This document shows positions 1 to 11,400 of a stretch of 64,000 nt of DNA, in pieces (positions within the stretch are counted from its first letter, which is position 1; each line of letters starts with the position of its first letter). Both the position numbers and the translations under genes were made by a program. The DNA is from Mariannaea sp. PMI_226 (Eukaryota > Ascomycota > Sordariomycetes > Hypocreales > Nectriaceae), in assembly GCA_024336345.1 (NCBI GenBank), contig JANFOG010000012.1, positions 434,001 to 498,000 on the forward strand. The letters are read 5' to 3'. Under the pieces are notes generated by a model. The model ran no database searches, had not been told where the DNA came from, and was given only the letters and a program-made list of their open reading frames with translations.

Positions 1-1058
1 AAAGACTGAATGACAGCACCGGAGAGACGAGCACCAATACGGATGGAAGCGTGGTTGAGCTCATCTGAGATGATCAGACAACCCTTGCTGACGAGTGCGG
101 GGAACGAACTGGCATTGGTGACGTAACCCATTGAGAAAACCATTGATGCAGGCTTGCCGACGAACTCAGCCACCTCACGCTCAACCTCCTGGGCCAGATC
201 AGAGGTACCCGAAGCACCACGAGGGCTGCAGAAGCTGACACCGTATTGTTTGACGCACTCTTCAACAGCGTCGGCGCAAGGTCCATCGGATTGAGCAAAT
301 CCAAGGTAGTTGTAGGAACTCATGTTGAGGGTCTCGGTGAAGGTGCCAGTGTACTGGTAGGTGCGGTTGAAGTCATCAGACTTGCGATCCATGAGAGTGA
401 TGAAACGTCCGGGAACCCCAGTGGTAGGACGGGCGAAGCAATCATCTAGTCGCATTTTGAGACGGCGGACATAAAAGTTGTCAAAGTCATCGTTGAGGGC
501 AGCATAGCCATTTGAGGCCTTGAGAGCGCGATAGTGCTTAGGGTTGCCGAAACGCTTGCCAAAGAAATCACGGAAATGACCAAGCAGAATAAGAATTAGG
601 TAACTGATGTAGGTCGTGAGGATGAAATAGTAGGGCGGTTCGTCCTCTACGGGGGCTTCAAGAGGTTCTCCATGAGACATGCTGGTATATCGGTGGCTCG
701 GGTGAACAAGAGGGCCGAATTGAGCATCAGCTCGTCTTTGTCGCTCAACCTCCTCAGGGGATTGGGGTTGGAAGAGAGTGGTGGTAGCGCCGTCATGACT
801 ATTCAGATCGCCTGGGCTAGCGGTAGATAGGGAAATGGTGGGAAGGGCGGATGGTGAGGACGAGAGGGCAGTCCCATTGGCTTGATGTTGTTGCATGGCG
901 AGAAGAGCCTGTTGGGCGCCAGTCTCCTTGGACTTGGGGCTGGATGAGAAGAGTTGGGAGAGACGGTTTCCCTTTGATGACGAAGGGCGTCTCTCGCCAG
1001 GCTTGACGGGTTGAGACATGGAGGAAGAGGACGCGAAAGGGTTCAATCGACGGGGCAT
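1..1058 (-). CDS. LCB2: Serine palmitoyltransferase subunit 2 (LCB2-type), 5' part only
   Basis: This is the catalytic subunit of serine palmitoyltransferase, which condenses serine with palmitoyl-CoA in the first step of sphingolipid synthesis at the ER. About 352 codons are present, reading leftward from the ATG at 1058-1056 with no intron. The gene continues beyond position 1. The N-terminal ~135 residues are Ser/Pro-rich. A membrane segment follows near residues 139-157 (YFILTTYISYLILILLGHF). The alpha-oxoamine synthase core then begins, with the typical MRLDDCFARPTTGVPGRF, SSYNYLGFA, FCSPRGASGTSDL and DELNHASIRIGARLSG motifs. The PLP-binding lysine and the rest of the large domain lie off the window. 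Motifs are seen directly; the LCB2 assignment (rather than LCB1) follows from the N-terminal membrane anchor and these motifs. It is divergent from the acetoacetyl-CoA synthetase gene. Confidence 0.93.
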   Translation of the reverse strand, partial: MPRRLNPFASSSSMSQPVKPGERRPSSSKGNRLSQLFSSSPKSKETGAQQALLAMQQHQANGTALSSSPSALPTISLSTASPGDLNSHDGATTTLFQPQSPEEVERQRRADAQFGPLVHPSHRYTSMSHGEPLEAPVEDEPPYYFILTTYISYLILILLGHFRDFFGKRFGNPKHYRALKASNGYAALNDDFDNFYVRRLKMRLDDCFARPTTGVPGRFITLMDRKSDDFNRTYQYTGTFTETLNMSSYNYLGFAQSDGPCADAVEECVKQYGVSFCSPRGASGTSDLAQEVEREVAEFVGKPASMVFSMGYVTNASSFPALVSKGCLIISDELNHASIRIGARLSGAVIQS

Positions 1059-4000
1059 TATCTCCGAGAAAGATTAAGATTGAAAAGCCGAATATTATTT
1101 TGCGAGACTCGAGGGATGGAAACAACCAGCGGGACTTAACGAGGACTCGAAAGTGGCTGAATGTAAAGAAAGAAAAGTTGGGCCGTGAAGAGCAAAGAGT
1201 GATGCTCAGATTAGGATTTTGCTGAAATCTAAGGGGTAGACCAGAGATTGAAGGTCAGCGAGTTACTCTGTTGCTAGTGGACAAGCTTGCACGAGCATGA
1301 ACGTCGACACATCATCCGATGAGGTAAATGCTGATGGATGAGTATGTGCGGAAAAAAAGGAGGTAGACGGTGGAGTGGACAAGTGAAGAGAAGGGCAAGA
1401 CAAGGCAGAATTAGTGCAATGTGAAGCTCGTTCAACTCCAAGAGTGACGGAAAAGGAAAAGAAAACAAAAGGAGGAGAGGGAAGAGGAGAAGAATCGACA
1501 GGAACTAAAAAGTTGATGACGACTGATGCAGGATGAGGTTTGGATGATGAAGGAGGTGAGTTTTGGGTTCTGGCGGCGTTCGAGGTCACGCACAGGAGGC
1601 GCAGGAGGTGGCGTCCACGTCGAGCAGCAGGTCTGTGTAGGTACTTTGCTGGTGGTCGAGGTGCTGTGTGTCCATGGCAGCCCAGGCCTCCACCTGTGCT
1701 ACAGGGGGGGAAGGGTAGGGGGGGAGGAGGATCACCCACTTCAAAATTGCCTGTGGGAACCTTGCGAAACAAGCGGGCCAGATGGGAAATGGGCGCCCCA
1801 AATCCGCCCACACAAAACGAGCCAGCGTCCACTTGTCGCTCTTCTCTTTCTTGGTGACGGGGGGGAGAAAGTTCAAAGTTGGGCAGAGAGACACACACAG
1901 CTGGCAGTGGTATGATGAATTGATGCATCGGGGAGGGGATTTTAATGGCGGCCTGAAGGAAGAGGAAGAAGGTGGGAAATAAGAGTTTGTGAATTGCACA
2001 CGTACCAGGTGAAGTCGTCACGCTTCCAACAATCAAAAAAGTCAATTGACACCAACAAACGAGTCGTTAAATTCCATCTACCTAAGCAAGGTACACCAAT
2101 TGTTTTCGATGGATCGATTGGTTCGCGACGCAAGGGGGGTAAGAAAACGCGTTGTCTGAGTGGTTCGTCTCGGTCTTTGTTCACGTCCAAAGGTGTGACA
2201 TGAACGGGGAAGGGGGTGATAAGACAGGATCGAGACCGCCCCAGAAAGCGAGAGAGGGAGAGGGCCCAAGGACGCTCTGTAGTCAAACAGCTCGTGGGGA
2301 CAAAAGGACTCTCTGGCTAGAGAACCCAGACTAATCCGACAATTATTATTAGGAGGTCGCTCTACTGCGACAAGACAATGCAGGAGGAACAAGTGTTCGT
2401 TGACATGGGAAAGAAATTTCAAAGGAAAAAATGTAGGATAGGCATCTTGATGTCATGTAACTAACTAACAACCTTGTGGACTCCATGGATACCAGTTCGG
2501 GCGCCTGCGGAGGGTTTAAAGAAGAAAAAAAAAAGGGAAAAGAAAAAGGCTCCGCCCCGAGGCTCGAGATGGAGTGAACGAAGAAAAGTAACAATACTTC
2601 ATGCCAAACTTAGGTACCTGTACCTGCCCGCTTTGAGTGTCATGCTTACGATTACATGCGGTGCACAAGTACTTGGTACAGCAGCAGTGATTTTAGTTTA
2701 GTAGCTCAAAAGTAGGCTCCATGCCAATTTCAGAGCTTTTCCAAAAAGACAAACAAGCGAACTGACAGGACCTGACAAGCGTGCGGGAAGTTCGGCGGAT
2801 GCGGCAGACAGTGGCACGGGGCCTGACGGAGGAGAATGGAGACAAGTTCAGCCGCTTCTTCAAAAGTCAACCCGCATCATGGATCACATCTGTCAATTGA
2901 ATCAAGGAACACGATGGGGTGCATGCTTTGAACAGCGCATCAACGGGCAGGCCCGGGTTCTCTTGAACATTGGAGCTCATCAACCAGGGTCTGTCTGTCT
3001 GTCGCTCTTCCGGGTGAGACCACCATGTAGGCATGGTAGTCAAAGTACTCTATGGTATATCGAATGCCTGTGTGAGCCTGTGAGTTCGTCTCCCTCTCAC
3101 CTCGCTTGGTTTCGTCTTCCCGCTCCTGACAACGCCACCTCGCATCCTGAAAGTATCATGATCAAACCCAGTTCACCTCGCCAACAAGGGGTCCGCTACA
3201 AGTCCAACACTCTAGAGTGGTCTCCGTCTTGCAAAAGTCCGGCAGTCCGTCAGTCCGTCAGTTCCGTCAGGCCCTAGGTATTCCACAGTAAGGTAGTTTA
3301 CTCTGGGACAGCGCGGAAAGAGACGAGGAATAGAAGAAAAAAAAGTGTACGTCCGTGCCATCCCACCATCGTCATCCACATCTATGGTGACCAATGAAAA
3401 TCCGTACCCCTTGAATCACTTGTCCCCCCTACCAACAGAAGACCACTCATTTTTCGTTTTTGGAATTGCTACAGAACTTGGTACCTACCTTTAGTCAAAT
3501 CAAATCAGAGCTGGGGCCCTCATCAAGTTAACCACGCATTGTCCAAGGTGGACATCAGCCCCTTGCTTCCCGAGCGGTCCGGCCAAAGCAAGTGGGCTCT
3601 GCGAATAGGATATCTACGCTCCTCAAGCTTTGTTTTGCTAATCGTCAATCCTGGTATTTTCGCATGCACTGCCAGAACTACTTGGCTGTGCTGCTGACAT
3701 GCCGAGGCTGCTTCGTCAGCTCTGACGTGGGTATTCAAACCGCCTGATAGCTGGTCAGAGAGCCTTCCAGGCTGCGGTGCAATAAGCCGATAGCCTGGTC
3801 GAAAGCCTGAAGCATCCAAACACCGGAATTTGAGAGAGGGCTGTCAATCCTTCCCTCCCCCCCAAGCAAATCGGGGATGGGCAGCAGGGCTAGTCAAGGG
3901 CCCTGGGATCAGCTCGGTTGCGATTATATACCTTGCCGAACTTTAAGGAACCTTGTTGTAGCTCAATGGGAGCTTCGGGGCTTCGGTTTCGTAGTTCTTG

Positions 4001-6054
4001 TCCGACTCTTTCGTGCCTCGACCGAGCAATGAACAAAATGATAGGTCTTACTATGTAGCATGTCTCACGGTCCAATCAGTCGAACTGGCTACCATGGCAG
4101 CCTTTTTTTCTCTCCGATGGATGCTTGCCCGTTGTGTTATGGCGGCCTCCGGCTCTTGTCGATCATATCAATTCATTTCACAGAACCCCTGTTGATTTGA
4201 ATATGCATAGCTGCGCAGCATAGAAGCACTTAGTGCTGTGTAAACATTACAGAGTACTATGGAGCTGATTATGCATTTACTTGATTACGACAATGTATAC
4301 ATGACTCTCAGATGGATATGATACACGAAGCACATCGAGAGCTCGCTCTATCACGGCTTTGCAGGGAAGAGCTTCGCCGTTTGGCGAGCTGAAGGTTTGG
4401 ATCACGACACCCAAATCTAAGATACATCACCAAGGTCTCCAGTACGCAGCATGCCTACATGATCCGATTCCTGGACGCATGCAAGATACAGCAAGCTGGT
4501 TGGTTCTAGCAACCCGAAATGCCTCAGTTTCATCAAAAATCTGTATCTTCTCCTCTTTCTGAGACGCATGACATGCATATGTGCTTCTTCTGCTTCTTTT
4601 TTTTTCTTTTTCAACATCTCTGTGGAAGGAATTGCTCCTCACCGCCACCTTTTACAGGTTTTCCTTCTCCAGAAGCTCGAGCAAGTCATCCCAGCTAATG
4701 CACGCCACACGGGCGAGGATCTTACCCGTAACGCCCCGGGTTGATTATGTATGTTGAACGATAAGTAGCTGATGTCTCTAAAGGTTGCCCGAACCGCCAG
4801 ATTCGGCAATACGATTTACGACCAATGGAAATGACATCATATGAATGCAATGGGTGCTGAAATGCATCCCATCCCGAGTAAATCATGCCACTCTCTTGCA
4901 GTGCTTTTGTTATCGTAATTCCGCTAGCTGTCTCGATGCCAACGATACGACGGGTCAGAGATTCACAATCGCCAGTTTAGATTCTTTTAATAATATGATA
5001 AAAATGTTCTCTATTCATATTTGGATACATTGTGCGGCATGTCGCATCAAAATATACGGTTTCTCTCCAACGTCGAGGCTGTCGGTTAGCCAGAGTGCGT
5101 CCTCAACACATGCTACGGGTCCGGGGGATATCAAGGAGCCCGTTGCGTGCTGGGATGGAACGCAATCTCGCCAAACTGATCAAACGCCTGATGTGTTTGA
5201 GCCTCTCCTCCAGGATTTCATTTTTATTCTCCATATTGATACGCAGCAAACTCGGTGACAGTTTCACATTTTGGATTTTCCCGAGGTGCTAGAGCGATAA
5301 ACCCCGACGTTTCCCCAACAACTGCTCACATGGCTGTCAAGTGTTGTGGCCAGATGAGCCAAGGTATTGTCAGACTGCTAAGTTGTATCACTCCCGTGTC
5401 TACTCCCTCCATTTTCGTATCTTTCCCAAAAGCATCGAGTTCTTCCCTATCTATTCTATGTTGTGGTGCTAGAACAAGACGACTAGCCACACATTGGTGA
5501 GCCACAGTTCACCAGCCTCCCCCACCATATCTTCCACATCGGGGTCCACGGCTTAGACGGGTTGGCGGGGTTGGTAAGCCGAGACGAGCCCGAGGGGTCG
5601 GCTTTCAGCGGGCAAGTCGCCGTAGCTTGGTGCTTGTTCCGCGCAGTTGAAGCACTGGAAGAGGCAAACCTCGGAATAACCAGTCGCAAAAAAAGTGTTG
5701 AATGCGGTCAGAACCCAATTCAACACTGTAAATCGTCCTTTTTTCTTCTTCTACATTACCTAGAATCAATCTCTTCATTTCTGATCTCTATCTCATATCC
5801 AAATGCTCTGCGCTTGATTGTTGAATCCAACTGAGTCAATCGCCTCCTTTCCCTCTTGTCGACCTCCATTGTCGGTTCAATTCCGAATCCGCCGAGTTCC
5901 CAACATCCATCTCGATTGATCCCCCCCCAACAAGCTTCCCCGTCCATTCTGACGGGCTTCATCTCTAATCCTCCCTCCTCTTATTCCTCTCCCTTCTCCT
6001 CTTCTTCCACCCAGACGCAAAAATAGGTCCTCACAACTCTCATCCTCCGTCGCA
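1059..6054. other. 5 kb divergent intergenic region between LCB2 and acetoacetyl-CoA synthetase
   Basis: Both neighbours are transcribed away from this stretch. The first ~900 bases next to LCB2 are C/T-rich on the LCB2 coding strand and are probably leader and promoter. The 200 bases before 6055 are likewise C/T-rich on the plus strand, as expected for the leader of the other gene. Open frames in between (up to 260 codons on the minus strand at 1263-2045) lack convincing protein composition, start codons or splice sites. I see no RNA gene or mobile element. Short GTACCT/AGGTAC words occur near 2613-2625 and 3480-3490. Confidence 0.6.
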
Positions 6055-8441
6055 ATGGCTGTCCCGTCCATCGAGAAGAAGTCCCCCGCAGAGCTGCTAT
6101 GGAATCACCCAGATCCAACTTCGACACCTATGTGGCGATTCTTGCAGCATATAAATGAAAAGTATTCTCTCAGCCTCGACGGCTACCCCGCGCTTTACCA
6201 GTGGTCAATTGACAATGTTGCGCTCTTCTGGGAGGAAACATGGCATTTCGTGGGCATTGCGGCATCAAAGCCGTTTGATCAGGTATGATGAACAATACAC
6301 CGGCCCCCAACTGGTTTCACGATGGCTTGTTTCTCTTGGGCTGCATACCAAGCAATTATCATCCGTTATTTGAGGGACTTCGAGTGAAGATTGTGCACCA
6401 AACTCATGCGAATCGGTTGCGCCGTTCTTACACCACCAAAATGTCAATCGCTCCCATTGATATGAACCCCAAGCTCACACGACGCAGGTCCTGCCAAGCA
6501 ATGCTCCAATGTACCCTCGCCCAGACTTCTTCTCTTCAGCGCGTCTCAATTTCGCCGAAAACCTGCTCTTTCCTGCCACATCTCCAGCTCCAGAGCCCTC
6601 TGCGCCAGCCGTCATCACCCTGACCGAGCTCCCAGGCTCCACAGTCACCACCTCCTGGGCTGAGCTCCGCGACGCCGTGCGCCGGTGCTCCAATGCCCTC
6701 CGGGCCGCCGGTCTGAAGCAGAACGACGTTGTGGCTGGCTACGTGTCTAATCATGTCGAGGCTTTAGTCGCAATGCTTGCCGCCGCCGCCATAGGAGCCA
6801 CTTGGACGGGTATTAGTCCTGACAATGGTGTAAGCGCAGTGTTGGATCGACTGAGCCAGATTGCGCCCAAGGTTCTCTTCGCAGATAATGGAACGGTGTA
6901 CAATGGAAAAGAGTGGTCTAGCGTCTCAAAGACGACTGAGATTGTGGCAGCTCTCCGTCCCACTGGCTTGGAGACCGTCGTCGTTATCGACAACATCCGT
7001 GCTGGGGGGCTTGGTCTTGAAGAACTTACAGCAGAAGGCGTCAATGGCATTGACTACGCAAGCTTCCTTACTTCTGCTCCAGATGCGCCTCTCAAATTTG
7101 AGCAGCTGCCACCTTCTCACCCTCTATATGTACTATACTCAAGTGGTACTACTGGATTACCCAAAGCCATTGTTCATACCGCCTTGGGAACGCTCATTCA
7201 GCACAAGAAGGAGCACCTGCTACACTGCTCTATGTCCAGTTCCTCAAGGATGCTATATTACACTACCACCTCTTGGATGATGTGGCACTGGAGTATCGGT
7301 GCCCTTGCTGTCGGAGCGACTGTCATTGTTTACTCGGGCTCGCCTTTCCGTCCCAACGGTCATCTCTCGCTGCCTCGTCTCCTCTCTGACCTTGAAGTGA
7401 CTCACTTTGGCACCTCTGCCGCATATCTTACGGCCTTGGAAGCCAATGGCGTGTATCCCGTCCGCGAACCAGGCATCGATCTCTCTCGCCTAGAAGCTAT
7501 TTACTCTACAGCATCACCACTTCCACCCTCCACCTTCAAATTCGTCTACGAGGCATTCCCCTCTCACGTCAACCTCGCTTCCATCACTGGTGGTACTGAC
7601 ATTATCTCTCTCTTCGGAGCCCCCTGCCCTCTACTTCCAGTCCGTGTAGGCGAGATTCAGTGCGCTGGCTTGGGTATGGCCATTCGAGTTGTCGATTCCA
7701 TCTCCGGTGAATCTGTCCCGGCCGGTGAGCCCGGAGACCTCGTTTGCGTGAAACCTTTCCCGTGCCAGCCGTTGACGTTCTTCGGTAAGGGTGGCGAGGC
7801 AAAATATCAGGCGGCGTATTTTGAGCGGTTCTCCGATATTTGCAATGCCAAGGGCGCGGTGTGGCATCACGGAGATTTTGTCAAGATTCCCAACGCCGGA
7901 ACCGGCAGCCTCGTCATGTTGGGCCGCTCGGATGGCGTGCTAAAGCCCTCAGGTGTGCGATTCGGATCTGCGGAGATTTACAACATCTTGACACGCTTCT
8001 TTGCTTCTGAGGTTGAAGATGCCGTGTGTGTGGGACGCCGACGTGCAACAGACACTGACGAGACTGTGTGCCTCTTCCTAGTCATGACAGAGAACAATAC
8101 CTTTACCGATGACCTGCGAAGTCGCATCAAGGCGAAGATTAAGGCCGAGTTGAGTCCTCGTCATGTCCCAGGCGTAGTCGAGGAGTGTGGTGGCGGTGTG
8201 CCCAAAACGGGTAACGGCAAGAAGTGAGTTATCCTCTTCCTCTTTTGTTCTGTTTATGATTTTTCTTTTTTTACTCCAAGAAAGCTCTGAAATAGGAAAA
8301 ACACTCAGATACTAATAATTCGGGTTTAGGATTGAAGTTGCTGTGAAGCAGATCCTCTCGGGCATGGAAGTCAAGACAAATGCAAGCGTAGCCAACCCCG
8401 AGGCCCTGGACTGGTTCAAGGAATGGACAAGGAGTCAATAA
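6055..8441 (+). CDS. Acetoacetyl-CoA synthetase (three exons, 691 aa)
   Basis: This ANL-superfamily enzyme activates acetoacetate to acetoacetyl-CoA using ATP. Exons are 6055-6282, 6488-8223 and 8330-8441; total 2076 nt. Intron 1 (205 bp) starts GTATGA and ends GCAG; intron 2 (106 bp) starts GTGAGT, has a TACTAAT branch site and ends TTTAG. The N-terminus carries the acetyl/acetoacetyl-CoA synthetase entry region with SARLNFAENLLFP. The adenylate-forming P-loop YSSGTTGLPK is at residues 293-302. The catalytic-lysine loop PKTGNGKKIEVAVKQIL spans the last intron; the likely active lysine is 654. The C-terminal NPEALDWFKEW tail is typical of this subfamily and argues against a plain acetyl-CoA synthetase. 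The ATG at 6055 follows a pyrimidine-rich leader and starts the family N-terminus. Length is near the usual ~670-690 aa. Confidence 0.93.
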
Positions 8442-11400
8442 ATGGCGGCTTGGTATAGAAAAAAATAGGAGAGGGATAAATGATGATGCCTCGAGTAGGA
8501 AATGTACCTTGAGATGGGCAGGTCGGGTTGTCAACATTCGGAGGGTCTTCACCGTGATGGCTTGATGCAGTGCATATTATCGAACAGCTATGGCTGCTGC
8601 GATTTGGATTGTATCTTTGCTTCCTGCATCATGGTATATCTACTCGAAGGAACTACTAGTAGGCCATTTAGCCTGGGAGACTCGGTGCAGATCGACATGG
8701 AAGCTTGGACATCATATGGCTCACGGATGATTTTTGTTACGTGTACTTATTCGGGTCTGGGTATCACAATAGACAGGCAATCAGAAACTTAAAGTTCAAC
8801 CCATAATAAAAATAAGGCAGACGAGATCTGGATGAGCACATCTACGGGTATGCCAAAGGTGACTTGGGTAATGCAGCCATGGCATCCATATCGTCAAGAC
8901 TGAAATCCAGTCGTTTGTGTACTGTGCGCTTACAGGAAGTAGACCATTGCCCGAGGTTTGAAGGCGGTACAAATCTGAATTCCGTGTTATCAATCTCATT
9001 AGCCGTCTCACTGGATGTCTTATTCATCTGCGGTGGCTTGGAGCTTATGAACCGGTTGGGTTAGACGTAATATAGATTCATTCACTCAACGAAACTAGGA
9101 CCAGGGTTTGACGTGAAGTGTGCTGGTTTCTCAAGCTTAACACAACGGTTATCGTGCGTTTCCCAATGTGCACATAGCTCGATGAGGAGTATACATTCCC
9201 AGTAACATATGCAATATTTACGACGAGAAATCCCCCAGCAACCTTGACATCGACAGGTACTGTTAGAAAATATGGTCAGCCGTTGGGTGTATAGGGTAGG
9301 GCAAATACCACGATGAGAACGGCCTCACTCATCCTTCCTAACTAAACCCCTGCATGCACGTATTCATTCCCTGGGGAGGAAAGAAATCGCTGCGAATATC
9401 GGCTTGACGGGCAATTGAAAAAAAAAAAAATAGAATACAAGGAAAGCTACATAATTACGCGGACAAGTTCATACCAAGACATTCTGTTGGTGCATGTCGC
9501 AGATGGCAAAAGCCTCATCGCTCCACAAGCTGTACGAAAAAGGAAAGCCTACATGAAAAAAAAAAAAAAAAAAGAACAAGCATATGCAAAAAGCAGAAAA
9601 CACCAAGTACCTGAGGTAGGGTTGGACTCAAAGCGGCACGAAGCCGTGGTGCTCATCCCTATGAGCTAGTCCCGTCCACTCACTGAGGGGAGAACCGGAA
9701 GAGGACTTGTCAGACAAGAAGACAAAAGGAAAAAAAAAAAAACCCTAAAAAGCAAAAAATGAGACAGTCCCTACTACATTGTTGAACGATTACCACTCTG
9801 AGCAGAGTGAACCAAGGAGACGATCACACTGGGATCGCATTTGGCGGCGGGACCCAGCAATGGCAGCGAGAGCCCGTGCGATCTGCCCCTGGCAAAAGGC
9901 TGGACATTTGACGTGATGCAAGCACATATCAGAACCCCGAGATGCTTCCCCATTAGCCTAGCTCCCTTGGGCCGCACAAGTGTGTGCAGGACATGCTAAT
10001 TATGGACGTACCATTTTCATTTCCAGAGCAATTCTGGGATGGTAGCATTGGTAATTTGATGGTCGGAGATGTGTGTGGGATAGCACAGGGGCGGTTTGGT
10101 TCTGGATTCGAGAAGCCTGCTCTCACGATCCGTCATATCACCCTAGACGACGGATGGGGGAGAGGAGACACCTTGGGGGTTCCGCATGTAATTATTTTCT
10201 GGACGCCTTGACATCAGGAAGCTCCGTCGGGCCAGCTTCAAGGCCGTGCGAAGGGGGTGCAGGTGACTATGAGCGTATACGAGGAAAGGGGCCCGAGAAC
10301 TGCCAGGTCTTTCAACCCCCATCATTTACAACGTCCTATGAAGCTGTAGCCGATCCTGCTTGCCCGTCTGATGCCTCTCAGGAAACATGAAATACGTCAG
10401 GAGAGGTTGCCGCCACCTAAGGCCATGCTAGGGTAGGTAGTTGGAGTTCTCGGGAATACGGTAATAGGGAACACACGGTACGTAGGGAGTAAGTTAGATT
10501 GCGATAAAATTGGAAATGCCGCTCTCCCCAGGGTCGTTCTGGGGATGCGCAGTACTCCTCCGAGGTGACCGGAGGGAAGAAGTGTGCAAAGAGAGAAAGG
10601 GTTTGCCATTTGAGCATCTGGGAAAGTTGACACTTTCATCGGAAGTAGACTTGCGAGTAACTCTTTGGCGCAAAAACCGTCGGTTTGTGAGCGTTGTTGA
10701 GTGCGTTCATCAATGGAGCAGCCCCCTGGAAACAATACTAACAGTAATATGCGAAGTATTGACTATTACAGATCACGGAGTACTCATTGTGGAAGAAAGG
10801 CCGGCAAATAATCAGCAAACGTACCTAGACAGGCACAAACTTCCAAGTATTAGCGAGGGGGAAGATGCACCAGGGGGGTGGGGGATTAATACTTCGTTCG
10901 GATGGATTTTGGTCGACCGGGGATCAGAAGTGGATGTCTGCGGGTCATTTCGATAGCATCGCAAATTGCAATGAACCTGGTGCCTCACGCTAGGGGTGCT
11001 TTGATTATGGCCGAGCTTGGAGAGTCGTCCAATACATGTTTCCTCTCTCCAGCTCTTGCTGGCCGACAATAGGCTCTCCGGCTGGTGGTGAGTACAGTAG
11101 GTGCTTCGTAGCTCACATAGGCCTCGGTTTGTGGCACACAGAGGCTTGCTTCCAAGCTACCAATAAGGTAGTATGAGGCAGGGATAGGGGCAAGTAGAAA
11201 CGACCCAAACAAACATCTGTCCCAAATCATGCTTTCAATTGGATTTCACCCAGGGAAGAACAAGGAGAAGGGCAATTTGATATGGGGAAACACACAACAG
11301 GGCCAAATCCCAGAGCGTGGCCAATGCTGGCACTCAAGCGGCCGAGCCGCCAGTTGAGAATGGGGTGCCGTGCCTGGTGCTGCTGCAGGTACCGGAGCAT

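Noticed and set aside
817..1125. 102-codon minus-strand frame overlapping the LCB2 start
   Set aside because: It starts at TTG, has no ATG and overlaps the true LCB2 frame in another phase; it is a shadow.
1263..2045. 260-codon minus-strand frame upstream of LCB2
   Set aside because: Pro/Ser-rich translation of a C/T-rich leader, overlapped by other frames on both strands, with no domain.
10510..10956. 148-codon plus-strand frame
   Set aside because: Starts at TTG, no motif and no splice support.
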